This document shows, piece after piece, positions 34,399 to 43,619 of a DNA stretch of 57,585 nucleotides. Made by a program: the position numbers and the translations under genes. The stretch is from NCBI GenBank assembly GCA_003702495.1, contig REGH01000001.1, positions 44,016 through 101,600 on the forward strand, read 5' to 3'. The notes under the pieces were generated by a model that did not search any database, had not been told where the DNA came from, and was given only the letters and a program-made list of their open reading frames with translations. The first letter of the stretch is position 1; every line of letters begins with the position of its first letter. The stretch is from Candidatus Nitrosopumilus sp. (GTDB lineage: Archaea; Thermoproteota; Nitrososphaeria; Nitrososphaerales; Nitrosopumilaceae).

Positions 34399-35840
34399 AT
34401 TGGAACCTCCGGTAGTTTTACAGTTTGCTCCAATGCATTTGCAGCTTGAAGTAAAATTTTATCATTATTAGAATCTGCCAGTAATTGAATTCCAATTGGC
34501 AGTCCATTTGAAACAGCAAAAGGGACTGAGATTGCTGGTTTTCCCGTGAGGTTTGCAGTTACAGTGTTAATATCAACTAGGAACAATGCAACAGGATCAT
34601 CAATTTTTTCCCCAAGTTTGAATGGCAGGATTGGAACAGTTGGGGCAATTAACAAATCATATTTTTTGAACGCATCATTGATCTCTTTAGTAAGTTTACT
34701 TTTTACTTTGAGTGCTTTGAGAAAATATTTACCTGCATGTCCTGCGGATGGAACAAATCCACCAATAATCATTCTTCTTGTAACTTCAGGTCCAAAGTTC
34801 TTTCTTGCTTTTTGAATGTAAGAGTTAAACTCGTATCCTTCAAGTGAGAAATCATATCCATATCTCAAGTTATCATATCTAGCCAAGTTACTACCCGCCT
34901 CAGTTGCAGTAATGGTATAGTATGCAGCAACAGAGTATTTCACCATGTCAAGTGATACTTCTTCGCATATTGCACCTAATCCTTCAAGTTTTGATATTGC
35001 ATCATTTGTCGCAGATACGACTGCAGGATCAGTTCCTTCAGCCATCATCTCTTTGATAATGCCTATTTTCTTACCTTCAACACCAGAATCTATGCCTAAA
35101 AGATAGTCCTCGTTTTTGTTATCAACCGTTGTATTATCATTAGGATCTAATCCCGTAATCATATTTAGTAAAAATGCAGTATCTTTGACAGTTCTAGTAA
35201 CAGGTCCAATCTGCTCAATACTGTTTGCGTATGAAATTAGACCATATCTACTAATCAAACCATATGTGGGTTTGTAGCCTACCGTAGAACAAAAGCTTGC
35301 AGGGTTTCTAACAGAACCCCCAGTATCAGAACCAAGGGATGCCACACATTCAAATGCGCTTACAGAAACAGCGCTACCGCCAGATGAACCACCAGGGGTG
35401 TAATCCACATTCCAGGGATTTTTGCTTGGACCATATGCACTAAATTCAGTTGTCAAGCCCATTGCAAATTCATCCATGTTTGCTTTTCCGATAAAAATTG
35501 CATCTTGTTCTTTCAGTTTTGAAATCACAGTTGCATCATATGGGGCAACAAAATTCTCAAGCATTTTTGAGGCACATGTTGTCTTACTGTCTTTGATACA
35601 CATGTTGTCTTTAATTGAAATTGGCATTCCAAAACATGCACCGACTTTTTTCCCCGATTTTATTTTTTTATCGATATCTCTTGCCTGATTAATTGCGTTA
35701 TCATTTACAGACAAAAATGCATGCAGTTTTTCATCAATATTGTGAATGTGTTCTAAAGTTGCTGCAGTAAAATCTTCAGCAGAGATGTTTCCATTTTGTA
35801 CTTCTTGTACATAGCTTAAAGCAGAAATTTTGAGATTCAT
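34395..35840 (-). CDS. gatA: Asp/Glu-tRNA amidotransferase subunit A (amidase)
   Basis: 481 residues. Amidase-signature glutaminase that releases ammonia for GatB. The Ser-cisSer-Lys triad is in place: Lys in GMPISIKDNM, cis-Ser and nucleophilic Ser in GGSSGGSAVSV and SDTGGSVRNPASF. Shares 1 bp with the gatC stop and 4 bp with gatB. Cytosolic. Confidence 0.96.
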   Translation of the reverse strand: MNLKISALSYVQEVQNGNISAEDFTAATLEHIHNIDEKLHAFLSVNDNAINQARDIDKKIKSGKKVGACFGMPISIKDNMCIKDSKTTCASKMLENFVAPYDATVISKLKEQDAIFIGKANMDEFAMGLTTEFSAYGPSKNPWNVDYTPGGSSGGSAVSVSAFECVASLGSDTGGSVRNPASFCSTVGYKPTYGLISRYGLISYANSIEQIGPVTRTVKDTAFLLNMITGLDPNDNTTVDNKNEDYLLGIDSGVEGKKIGIIKEMMAEGTDPAVVSATNDAISKLEGLGAICEEVSLDMVKYSVAAYYTITATEAGSNLARYDNLRYGYDFSLEGYEFNSYIQKARKNFGPEVTRRMIIGGFVPSAGHAGKYFLKALKVKSKLTKEINDAFKKYDLLIAPTVPILPFKLGEKIDDPVALFLVDINTVTANLTGKPAISVPFAVSNGLPIGIQLLADSNNDKILLQAANALEQTVKLPEVPI

Positions 35841-36106
35841 TATGACATCTTTGGAGCTCGAACATAGGTTCCTTTGTAGTGATTTAGTTTTTCAATGAGT
35901 TTTTCATCAAATGGAATGTGTTTATCTTCACGTAGAGCAGTAATAGGAATTTCCTGCATAAATATTTCTTCATCTTCAACTCCAGCAGAATCCAAAATGT
36001 CAAAATAATCAATCATGGCATGTACCTTGTCTACATACTCTTTATGATCATCTACTTCTATTTTCATTAATTTTGCTACTTTTTCAATCTCTTCTTCTGT
36101 AACCAT
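35840..36106 (-). CDS. gatC: Asp/Glu-tRNA amidotransferase subunit C
   Basis: 88 residues. Small subunit that wraps around GatA and stabilises the complex. Pattern EEIEKVAKLMKIEVDD, then a helix and ALREDKHIP, is typical. It begins 10 bp after the aspS stop and ends on the gatA start, fixing the operon order aspS-gatC-gatA-gatB. Confidence 0.92.
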   Translation of the reverse strand: MVTEEEIEKVAKLMKIEVDDHKEYVDKVHAMIDYFDILDSAGVEDEEIFMQEIPITALREDKHIPFDEKLIEKLNHYKGTYVRAPKMS

Positions 36107-36116
36107 TTTACCACAC

Positions 36117-37427
36117 CTATGGTGTTAGTCTATCAACATCTCTTGGATAAAATGTTACATCACGAATGTTTTCTGTGCCTGTCAAAGCCATAATTAGCCT
36201 CTCAAGACCAATACCGCATCCAGCATGAGGAGGAACTCCATAATCAAATGCACCGAGATGGTACTCAAATGCATCAGTGTTCATACCTTTGTTTTTCATT
36301 CTCTCAGCTAGTTCATCGCGTTTTTCAATTCTTGTACTGCCAGAAGATAATTCCAAATCGCCAAACATCAAATCAAATGATTCAGAAATTTTCGGGTTAG
36401 ATTTACTATCTTTAACATAGAAGGGTTTTGGAGCTAATGGCCAATCTTTGATAAAGTAAAATCCTTCAAGACCTATTTTTTTGAGGTTTGATGGATATAG
36501 GTCATCACCCCATTCTGTTTTTGCACCGGCCTTTTGCATTTTATCAACCAGTTCATCGTAGGAATATTGAGGTATTGAATCAGGAGTTTCTGGAATTGTA
36601 AATTCGGTGTCAGGATTTTCTTTTGCATAATCAGTTACTGTTTTAATTGAAATTTTGATAATTTCTTCAATTCTATTCATCACATCATTGTAATCGACAA
36701 ATGCTTCTTCCAAATCAATAGATATTGCTTCGGCAAGATGACGATTAGTTCTTGATGGTTCTGCTCTAAAGATAGGGGCAATCTCAAATACTTTTTCAAA
36801 ACTCATTGTGAGTTGTTCTTTGTACAATTGCGGACTCTGAGCTAAGAATGCTTCTTTGTTATAGTAAAATATTGGAAATAGTGCAGCACCACCTTCAGTA
36901 GCTGTTGCAATCATTTTTGGGGTATTGATTTCAACAAAATTTTGATCATTAAAGTAGCTACGAATTGATTTTAAAACCAGGCTTCTTGTGTTGAAGATAT
37001 GTTGTAGTACTTTTCGTCTAAGATCAATTGGTCTTACCTCTAATCTTGTATCAATGTTTTTGACAGTCTTGGCTATGGGTTCAAAGGGAGGAATTTTTTC
37101 AACCTCGGAAAATACTCTGAGTTCAGTTGGAACTATTTCATAACCGCTAGGCGCTTTTTCAGAGGATTTCACATTTCCAGTAATCGCAATTGAAGAATGT
37201 GCTTTTAAGGAGGATATTTTTTCACGTACATCATCAGGACAATCTCCTTTCTTTGCAACAATAGAGACATCACCATTTTTGTCTCGAATGGTAGCAAAAC
37301 TGATGTTTCCATGTCCCCTGACAGTCAGAACCCATCCCATGACAGTAACTTGTGTACCATCCATTGATGAGTTAAGTTCATCTGAATAATGAGATCTACG
37401 TAAATTTCCAAGCTCAGTTTCTATCAA
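36117..37427 (-). CDS. aspS: Archaeal-type aspartyl-tRNA synthetase, probably non-discriminating
   Basis: 436 residues. An N-terminal OB-fold anticodon domain (about 15-105) and a class II catalytic domain with motif 2 (FRAEPSRTNRHLAEA) and motif 3 (GIGLERLIMALTG). In the anticodon domain, VRGHGNISF and EKAPSGYEI carry the His and Pro that mark non-discriminating archaeal AspRS. With GatCAB downstream this fits charging of both tRNA-Asp and tRNA-Asn with Asp, then amidation. No AsnRS is in the window; the rest of the genome was not seen. Confidence 0.94.
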   Translation of the reverse strand: MIETELGNLRRSHYSDELNSSMDGTQVTVMGWVLTVRGHGNISFATIRDKNGDVSIVAKKGDCPDDVREKISSLKAHSSIAITGNVKSSEKAPSGYEIVPTELRVFSEVEKIPPFEPIAKTVKNIDTRLEVRPIDLRRKVLQHIFNTRSLVLKSIRSYFNDQNFVEINTPKMIATATEGGAALFPIFYYNKEAFLAQSPQLYKEQLTMSFEKVFEIAPIFRAEPSRTNRHLAEAISIDLEEAFVDYNDVMNRIEEIIKISIKTVTDYAKENPDTEFTIPETPDSIPQYSYDELVDKMQKAGAKTEWGDDLYPSNLKKIGLEGFYFIKDWPLAPKPFYVKDSKSNPKISESFDLMFGDLELSSGSTRIEKRDELAERMKNKGMNTDAFEYHLGAFDYGVPPHAGCGIGLERLIMALTGTENIRDVTFYPRDVDRLTP

Positions 37428-37535
37428 ATTACTCTATTCCATATTTCATGGTGTAATTAATTTTTATATTCAAAATTGGTAAATGTCCAATTTTCATAAT
37501 GCTTATAGCCAGTACCAATTCCACACCAAAACAAG

Positions 37536-37721
37536 ATGGACGTACTAATGGCAATTGTTATTGGTTTTATCATCGTAGTAGCAGGATATGTTGGATATCA
37601 TGCATCGCAAGCACCACCTGAAGCTGGTGGACATGATATATCACCTGAATTAGAGGTCTTTAATACAGAGACTAAATCTATGCAGTCATTTAATCAAGTA
37701 ACGATAAAGTCGGTATCTTGA
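37536..37721 (+). CDS. Small single-TM membrane protein
   Basis: 61 residues. TM helix at about 3-22 (LMAIVIGFIIVVAGYVGY), then an acidic soluble tail of 35 residues. Divergent from aspS (108 bp between). Signal anchor rather than cleaved signal is likely. No family recognised. Confidence 0.6.
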   Translation: MDVLMAIVIGFIIVVAGYVGYHASQAPPEAGGHDISPELEVFNTETKSMQSFNQVTIKSVS

Positions 37722-37769
37722 GATCAACAATAAATTTACATTAATTTACCAGTAATCTACATAATTTTC

Positions 37770-37979
37770 ATGACCCTTTCAAATAAAGAAAAACTAGTAG
37801 CAGTAATTTCAAATGGAATAGCAGTGTTTTCTTTATTGCAAGAAAGAGAAGAACTTCCAAAAAACACAACAATGTATGATTTTGTATTAAAGGTAATTCC
37901 CGAAGATCTCAAATCAGAACTCAGTGTGGAGTTAATAGATGAAGTTTTCCAATATGTTACATCCGCACATAGTTCATAA
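37770..37979 (+). CDS. Hypothetical small helical protein
   Basis: 69 residues, soluble and helical, no motif recognised. Lies 27 bp before purP on the same strand and probably shares its transcript. Function unknown. Confidence 0.58.
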   Translation: MTLSNKEKLVAVISNGIAVFSLLQEREELPKNTTMYDFVLKVIPEDLKSELSVELIDEVFQYVTSAHSS

Positions 37980-38006
37980 AGTACAGAATTCTAGAGTAGT
38001 CATAAT

Positions 38007-39032
38007 ATGACCTCAATTGCAACATTAGGTTCTCACTGTTCATTGCAAGTTCTCAAAGGTGCAAAAGATGAAGGGTTGAAAACAATTCTAGTTTGTGAGA
38101 AAAAGCGTGAAAAATTATACCGTAGATTTCCATTTATTGATGAATTAATCATAGTAGACAAATTCAGAGAAGTCCTTGATGAAAAAGTCCAGGCAACTCT
38201 AGAGAAAAATGATGCAGTGTTAATTCCCCATGGAACATTGATTGCTCAGATGAGTTCTGATGAAATTGAATCTATCAAAACTCCAATCTTTGGTAACAAA
38301 TGGATTCTCAGGTGGGAGTCAGACAGAGAGATGAAAGAAAAACTCATGAGAGAAGCTACTCTTCCAATGCCAAAACCAGTTACAAATCCTAGTGAGATTG
38401 AAAAATTATCAATAGTAAAAAGACAAGGCGCAGCTGGAGGTAAAGGATATTTCATGGCAGCAAATGAGGATGATTACAATACAAAAAGAAATCAATTGAT
38501 TTCAGAAGGAGTTATTTCTAAAGATGAAACACTATACATTCAAGAATATGCTGCAGGTGTTTTAGCATACTTGACATTTTTCTATTCTCCACTAAAAGAA
38601 GAGTTAGAATTCTATGGAGTTGATCAAAGACACGAATCAGATATTGAGGGTTTGGGAAGAATCCCAGCTGAGCAACAAATGAAATCAAACAAAGTTCCAT
38701 CATTCAATGTAATTGGAAATAGCCCTCTAGTTTTACGTGAATCATTACTAGATGAAGTATACACGATGGGTGAGAATTTTGTTGAAGCATCAAAAAGAAT
38801 AGTGGCACCTGGTATGAACGGTCCATTTTGTATAGAAGGAGTATATGATGAGAATGCACAATTCACATCATTTGAGTTCTCAGCAAGAATTGTTGCAGGT
38901 TCTAACATCTACATGGATGGTTCTCCATACTACAATCTGCTATTCAATGAAACCATGAGTATGGGGAAAAGAATAGCAAGGGAAGTAAAGACAGCAACAG
39001 AAACAAATCAGTTAGATAAAGTTACAACCTAA
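38007..39032 (+). CDS. purP: Formate-dependent AICAR ligase (FAICAR synthetase)
   Basis: 341 residues. Archaeal ATP-grasp enzyme that formylates AICAR with formate and ATP, replacing the bacterial PurH transformylase. The N-terminal DUF1246 domain begins IATLGSHCSLQVLKGAKDEG; the ATP-grasp core holds KRQGAAGGKGYF; the DUF1297 C-terminal part has FEFSARIVAGSNIYMDGSPY. Full length. Fits with purE and purK in the same window as de novo purine synthesis. Confidence 0.95.
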   Translation: MTSIATLGSHCSLQVLKGAKDEGLKTILVCEKKREKLYRRFPFIDELIIVDKFREVLDEKVQATLEKNDAVLIPHGTLIAQMSSDEIESIKTPIFGNKWILRWESDREMKEKLMREATLPMPKPVTNPSEIEKLSIVKRQGAAGGKGYFMAANEDDYNTKRNQLISEGVISKDETLYIQEYAAGVLAYLTFFYSPLKEELEFYGVDQRHESDIEGLGRIPAEQQMKSNKVPSFNVIGNSPLVLRESLLDEVYTMGENFVEASKRIVAPGMNGPFCIEGVYDENAQFTSFEFSARIVAGSNIYMDGSPYYNLLFNETMSMGKRIAREVKTATETNQLDKVTT

Positions 39033-39034
39033 AA

Positions 39035-39832
39035 TCAATTATTTTTTGCAGTAACTTCCATTCCATGTTGAGACTTTATGATATACTTGTCTCTAATTTT
39101 GACACTAACCCAGTCAATTATCAATACTGCTGCCAAAACTACCAACATAAAGACGGCAGCTTTTCCATATTCAAAGAACTTGATGTAATTGATAATGTAA
39201 AATCCAATTCCACCTGCGCCGACTAGTCCCAGAATACTTGTTTGACGCACATTGTAGTCAAACATGTAAAGCATCTGACTCAATAAATGAGATGCAGATT
39301 CAGGAATCACAACATATCTGATTAACTGCCATTTTGAGACACCGATTGAACTTACTGCATCCATAGGATCTGAATCAATTGTTTCAATTGCCTCATACTG
39401 CAATTTTGCGACAAATCCTATCGTATACATGATAATTGCTAGAACCCCTGCAAATGGTCCCAATCCAACCATAATTACAAACAAAATTGCCCAAAGAATT
39501 GATGGAAATGTACGGATTGCTGCCAACAATGCACGAATTGGAGCATAAACATACTTGCTGTTGAGATTTCTTGCTGCAAGCATACTCAATGGTAATGCAA
39601 TTGCAACACCAACAATTGTTCCAATAAAGGCCATCTGAATAGTTTCAAACATTGCCCAAAGAGCAGTAGGAATGTATTTTGATTCAACTTCGAGCATCTC
39701 TTCAGCTACAATTCCAAGATTTGGCAACCCTTGAACAAAGTCAACAGGATTGGCATCTATGTTGTAAGAGGCTGCAACAAGTAACGCAATGATAATTCCG
39801 ATGACGATGTTATTTTTTGGTGTCATCAGCAT
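39035..39832 (-). CDS. phnE: Phosphonate ABC transporter permease
   Basis: 265 residues, about six TM helices, membrane permease of a PhnCDE importer. The EAA-type loop contacting the ATPase is QYEAIETIDSDPMDAVSSIG. The start overlaps the end of phnC by about 20 bp (ATG 39832, or ATG 39826). Converges with purP, 2 bp between stops. Confidence 0.93.
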   Translation of the reverse strand: MLMTPKNNIVIGIIIALLVAASYNIDANPVDFVQGLPNLGIVAEEMLEVESKYIPTALWAMFETIQMAFIGTIVGVAIALPLSMLAARNLNSKYVYAPIRALLAAIRTFPSILWAILFVIMVGLGPFAGVLAIIMYTIGFVAKLQYEAIETIDSDPMDAVSSIGVSKWQLIRYVVIPESASHLLSQMLYMFDYNVRQTSILGLVGAGGIGFYIINYIKFFEYGKAAVFMLVVLAAVLIIDWVSVKIRDKYIIKSQHGMEVTAKNN

Positions 39833-40640
39833 ACATCTCCATAATTTCTTCAGTGTTCATATCACCAGTCTGAAAATCAACAATAGTATCACCCTCAACA
39901 CCAATCTCAAGAATTTTTTGCCCTTCTTTGATAACTGCAACACGATTGGCATATTCTAATGCAAGTTGCATGTCGTGATGAACCATTATTGCAGTAAGAT
40001 TCATACTCTTTTGAGCATCTGCAATCAAATCCATAATTTCACGAGCTGTTACATGATCTAATTCTGATACAATTTCATCAGCAAGAAGGATTGTTGGATG
40101 TTGCATTAATGCTCTAGCAATTGCAACCCTTCTCTTTTCACCACCACTTAGCATGTAGGCTTTTCTTTCTTCTTTTCCAGAAAGACCAACTTGTGAAATA
40201 ATTTTTTTAGCTTCTGTAACTTCATTTTCAGGAAATTTTTTGAAAAAAGATTGAACTTTTCCTAATCTTGGGAGTGCACCAATCAGAATATTTTCTAGAA
40301 CAGTACTATTTTTCACCAATCCGAGATTTTGAGGAATGTAGCCAATAGTATGCATCATTTTTTTGAATTTTTTATCATTCATGTTTGGAGTGATGTAATC
40401 AATTTTGATGGTACCTTTACTAGGAATCATCATTCCATTCATTAGTTTTAGCAAAGTAGATTTCCCTGAACCAGATTGTCCAACTATGGCATAATTTGTA
40501 CCTCTGTCAATAGACATGTTAATTCCTTCTAGTGCAAAGCTTTTCGAATCATATGATGTCCAGACATCATTCATTTGGATAATTTTCTTTGTTGCAATTG
40601 AAGAAAAAGAAAGATTTGCGGTCATCTGAATTTGTTTCAT
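39810..40640 (-). CDS. phnC: Phosphonate ABC transporter ATP-binding protein
   Basis: 276 residues. Walker A GQSGSGKSTLLK, signature MLSGGEKRRVAIARAL and Walker B ILLADEIVSELD are all present. The Walker B reads DEIVSELD, as in PhnC-type ATPases. The frame starts at ATG 40640; later Met codons at 40622 and 40571 are alternatives. Between phnD and phnE in an operon. Confidence 0.93.
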   Translation of the reverse strand: MKQIQMTANLSFSSIATKKIIQMNDVWTSYDSKSFALEGINMSIDRGTNYAIVGQSGSGKSTLLKLMNGMMIPSKGTIKIDYITPNMNDKKFKKMMHTIGYIPQNLGLVKNSTVLENILIGALPRLGKVQSFFKKFPENEVTEAKKIISQVGLSGKEERKAYMLSGGEKRRVAIARALMQHPTILLADEIVSELDHVTAREIMDLIADAQKSMNLTAIMVHHDMQLALEYANRVAVIKEGQKILEIGVEGDTIVDFQTGDMNTEEIMEMYADDTKK

Positions 40641-40658
40641 TTTTCAGAATTCCTGTTT

Positions 40659-41747
40659 TTATTTGCTCTTGTCGTATTTGTCAAGTATCTTCTGATCAAG
40701 TCCTGTTAATGCGTTGATAAATTCACCGAATTCACCTATGTGCATTGTAGTGGTAGTTGGAACTAGTGCTTCAGCACCATACAAGTCTGTCAAGATTGAA
40801 TTGTGTTCATCATAGTTTAGTTTGATTAGACTGTCTACTAGTGCATTTTTGGTAGAGTCTGATATATCAGCGCTTACCATAAACACATGAGATGGCACTG
40901 GTCCAATAGTTGTAACTGGACGTAACTTCTTTTGATCCTCTAACTCAAGATACTTTGCAGGTGCGATATCAGAACCAAAGGCGACATCAACTTTTTCTTC
41001 TAGAAGCAAGGTTAATGCTGCTTTGTAACCACCAGCAAAGGTGTAACTTTCAAAGTTGTTTGCTAATGCAGATTCGAGTGCAACGATATCGTCACCCTCA
41101 ATGGTTATGTGGCCTTCTGTAACTAGAGTTCCCATTGGTCTAACAAAACCAGAGGAGCCAGTCATGCTGGTAAATGCAACTTTCTTGCCAACAGTATCTT
41201 CGATTGATTGAAGAGAATCATTTTCTGCCAGTGTCCAAACTGTTGCCTGGTAATTCACTTTGCCTTTGACAAGTTCTGCCAATACAGCTTCTGCACCAGT
41301 TCTTTCATGGGTAATCCATGCAGGTCCAGTATCCATAAATGCAGCATCAATGTGACCAAATCTCATTCCTTCAATAATGGTCTCATAATTTGTTGGAATT
41401 ACTACCTCAACATCAACACCCAATTCATTTTCTAGGAATTCTTCTAGTGCTTGGGCTTTAGGAGTTAACTCGTCGGCCTTTTCAACTGGAATAAATCCAA
41501 TGGTTAGAGTGTCAACATCTACAGATTTTGAATCAGATGAAACATTGATGATTCCGTTTTCAATTAGGAATGTTATCCCATTTAGAAAAGTTTCATCATC
41601 TACAGCGCCTTCTGCCCACCAACCGGCATTGTTCTTAATCCAATCAGGAATAGAACTCTGTGCTTGTGCGGTTTGGCTCAAAGGAATTGTTGCGATGCCA
41701 ATAGCTACAAATGCAACAATAATCGCCATGGTTGTTTTTTGTTTCAT
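40659..41747 (-). CDS. phnD: Phosphonate-binding protein with N-terminal Trp-rich surface segment
   Basis: 362 residues. A signal peptide (about 1-29, ending AQA) is followed by the roughly 40-residue segment WIKNNAGWWAEGAVDD to ENGIINV, then the PhnD/type 2 periplasmic-binding domain (TIGFIPVEKADELTPKAQ, HIDAAFMDTGPAWI). Binds phosphonates or phosphate/phosphite outside the cell. The Trp-rich segment also occurs twice in the surface protein at 47670-49265 and probably anchors or orients the protein at the cell envelope, which is inference. A TATA box lies just upstream. Confidence 0.93.
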   Translation of the reverse strand: MKQKTTMAIIVAFVAIGIATIPLSQTAQAQSSIPDWIKNNAGWWAEGAVDDETFLNGITFLIENGIINVSSDSKSVDVDTLTIGFIPVEKADELTPKAQALEEFLENELGVDVEVVIPTNYETIIEGMRFGHIDAAFMDTGPAWITHERTGAEAVLAELVKGKVNYQATVWTLAENDSLQSIEDTVGKKVAFTSMTGSSGFVRPMGTLVTEGHITIEGDDIVALESALANNFESYTFAGGYKAALTLLLEEKVDVAFGSDIAPAKYLELEDQKKLRPVTTIGPVPSHVFMVSADISDSTKNALVDSLIKLNYDEHNSILTDLYGAEALVPTTTTMHIGEFGEFINALTGLDQKILDKYDKSK

Positions 41748-41777
41748 GATTTCTAAAAAAATTAGGATGAGCTAAAT

Positions 41778-41787
41778 TATTTAAACT
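41778..41787 (-). promoter_or_regulatory. TATA box of the phn operon
   Basis: On the reverse strand the bases read GTTTAAATAA, an archaeal TATA element about 31-40 bases before the phnD ATG at 41747. A start 25 bases downstream would give a very short leader. The tandem HTH genes lie directly upstream. Confidence 0.6.
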
Positions 41788-41834
41788 GGATTTTCATTCC
41801 AAAGAGTGATTCTAAGTCTATATAATGAGAATAA

Positions 41835-42185
41835 CTATAGGCTAGATTTTGGGTTATCTGTGTTAGGATACAAATTCAAACTAGGCTCAAGATTATCAAC
41901 AGTAATCTCAACTTTACCAATTCTACTTCTGTATTGTTTGATCTTTTTCCCTTCTGGAGAGATTATGTATTTGTCCACTTCAGCTAATGCAAGATCCTCA
42001 AGATTTGAGAGTGTTTTGTAAACTGTTGAAAGTGAAATTTTGAGTTCTTCAGCAATCTGTGTTGCGTCCTTTGATTCATTTTTGACTGAAAACAATACTG
42101 CTCTAGTACAAACATTGCTCAGAGATTCAATGATTTTCTGAGTGATATCAAATTCAGATAATTGGATAATGTTTGGTTTTGACAT
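41835..42185 (-). CDS. Winged-helix transcription regulator, TrmB-like (copy 2)
   Basis: 116 residues from ATG 42185 (MSKPNIIQLSEFDI); an open frame reaching 42335 would overlap the previous regulator. Winged helix: RAVLFSVKNESKDATQIAEELKISLSTVYKTLSNLEDLAL. Ends with a Pro/Asn-rich tail. It is clearly paralogous to the gene 4 bp upstream. Located directly upstream of phnD, so it may control phosphonate uptake; inference. Confidence 0.8.
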   Translation of the reverse strand: MSKPNIIQLSEFDITQKIIESLSNVCTRAVLFSVKNESKDATQIAEELKISLSTVYKTLSNLEDLALAEVDKYIISPEGKKIKQYRSRIGKVEITVDNLEPSLNLYPNTDNPKSSL

Positions 42186-42189
42186 AGAA

Positions 42190-42522
42190 TCACTTGTTTG
42201 GTAACAGAGTAAGCACAGGTTCAGGTTTTTTGATTGAGATATCTGCTTTACTAATTCTACTTCTGTAGACCTTGTATTTTCTACCTTTATCAGACAACAT
42301 CCATTTTTCAACTTCGATGAGTGTGAGTTCTTCAAGATCTGCTAGTTTTTTGTATACTGAACTAAGAGGGATTTTTAGTTTTACAGATAGTTCTGCAGCA
42401 GTATTTCCTTTTCGAATTATTGAGAATAATATGGCACGGGATTCAGAATCGGCTAATGCTTCAATTACTTTTTGAGTAATGTCGTATTTTTTGAGTTGAG
42501 GTAATGTCAGTTTTCGGGACAT
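42190..42522 (-). CDS. Winged-helix transcription regulator, TrmB-like (copy 1)
   Basis: 110 residues from ATG 42522. Same layout as the next gene: FDITQ/YDITQKVIEALADSES, then AAELSVKLKIPLSSVYKKLADLEELTL as helix-turn-helix and a wing with YRSRISKADISI. Both share the YRSRI motif. The pair probably forms a heterodimer. Its promoter has a TATA box at 42546-42555. Confidence 0.8.
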   Translation of the reverse strand: MSRKLTLPQLKKYDITQKVIEALADSESRAILFSIIRKGNTAAELSVKLKIPLSSVYKKLADLEELTLIEVEKWMLSDKGRKYKVYRSRISKADISIKKPEPVLTLLPNK

Positions 42523-42545
42523 GTAAATTCAAAAATATCCTAGAT

Positions 42546-42555
42546 GTATTTAAAC
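42546..42555 (-). promoter_or_regulatory. TATA box of the HTH pair
   Basis: Reverse strand reads GTTTAAATAC, 24-33 bases before the ATG at 42522, giving a leaderless or nearly leaderless transcript. Confidence 0.6.
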
Positions 42556-42589
42556 AAAATGTTTTTGTTCTCATTCTATAGATTTAGAA

Positions 42590-43315
42590 TTAGCTGTAGT
42601 CAATCTCTTTTTGTGAAGACAGTTTCCTCCAAAACAAACCAAGGATGATTCCAATAGATGCCCAAAATGAGGTCACTCCAAGAACAGACATGAATCGGAA
42701 TTCATAAACCAAATCCATAGGGGCAGTTATTTCATCAGGGTTTTCTGGCATTACAAAAAATACTGCAGAAATGAATACACCATAACCTACAAGGGCCAAA
42801 AGTTTTTTGTTGTTTTTGAGTTTCTTAGATAATTGATAAAACCCAATTGCACTAATCCCAGAAATGGCAATAAATGACAAATATAGAATTGATCTTAATA
42901 CAACAGTCTCACCATCTCCAACTGTTGGAGGATTTGCAGGGTATTTCAAAAATGGAATGATGTATAGTGTAAGCCACATTACCCCTGCAAGAATTAATGA
43001 TTTCTTGACATCATTGTTTCCAGGTAAAGCATTTCTAGATAATGCAAAAACAATTCCAAATAGTGCACCAACGGAAGTACCCAAAATCACACCTGCAAGA
43101 ATCTGTCCACTTTTTTGCCAAGTTCTGTATCCCTCATACTCTACCCAAAATTCGGGTGAATCTTCTTCTGCACCAGATTCAAACAGGTTTTGGTTTTCAA
43201 TCCCTATTGCTTGATCAAGATATGGTTCAACAATTGCAAAGTTTACTGTTCCATGAATCAATCCAGCAAACGCACCTGAAAGTAGAACAATTACGATAAA
43301 AAGAGACGATTTCAT
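42590..43315 (-). CDS. cbtA: Predicted cobalt transporter subunit CbtA
   Basis: 241 residues, five to six TM helices, with the large first outer loop (EPYLDQAIGIENQNLF...FWVEYEGYRTWQKSG) characteristic of CbtA. Follows cbtB by 12 bp. CbtAB is predicted, from B12-linked context in bacteria, to import cobalt. Here it fits the cobalamin adenosyltransferase at 25213-25749. Metal not proven by sequence. Confidence 0.87.
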   Translation of the reverse strand: MKSSLFIVIVLLSGAFAGLIHGTVNFAIVEPYLDQAIGIENQNLFESGAEEDSPEFWVEYEGYRTWQKSGQILAGVILGTSVGALFGIVFALSRNALPGNNDVKKSLILAGVMWLTLYIIPFLKYPANPPTVGDGETVVLRSILYLSFIAISGISAIGFYQLSKKLKNNKKLLALVGYGVFISAVFFVMPENPDEITAPMDLVYEFRFMSVLGVTSFWASIGIILGLFWRKLSSQKEIDYS

Positions 43316-43327
43316 GATAAGGAATTT

Positions 43328-43543
43328 CTAATGGCATGGAAAGCCAGCTGCATGTCTCATATCATGAGTGAGTTCATGGAGATACATTTCAGTGAATGCT
43401 TGTTCACCATAAACCAGACTGAAAACATGTCCTTGATCAAATCCTACAACAAATAATCCTGCTGCAAAGATGATACCTAATGCAATAATTGCTAATTTTG
43501 GTACTTGTGATTTAGACACATTAATTTGCCTTGTTTCATACAT
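43328..43543 (-). CDS. cbtB: Predicted cobalt transporter subunit CbtB
   Basis: 71 residues, one TM helix (about 16-37) and a His-rich C-terminus, YLHELTHDMRHAAGFPCH, that could bind the metal outside. This is the CbtB layout. First gene of cbtBA with a TATA box at 43564-43573 and a divergent regulator 76 bp away. Confidence 0.87.
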   Translation of the reverse strand: MYETRQINVSKSQVPKLAIIALGIIFAAGLFVVGFDQGHVFSLVYGEQAFTEMYLHELTHDMRHAAGFPCH

Positions 43544-43563
43544 GACGATAGCACCAGCTGAAT

Positions 43564-43573
43564 GTATTTAAGC
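43564..43573 (-). promoter_or_regulatory. TATA box of cbtBA
   Basis: Reverse strand reads GCTTAAATAC, 21-30 bases before the cbtB ATG. A leaderless transcript would follow. Confidence 0.55.
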
Positions 43574-43619
43574 TCTTGGATGATTTATCCAATTAATAAA
43601 GAAACAGGTTTGACGATCA

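Noticed and set aside
43544-43619. Cobalamin riboswitch before cbtBA
   Set aside because: The region is only 76 bp, holds two TATA boxes and leaves no room for a riboswitch.
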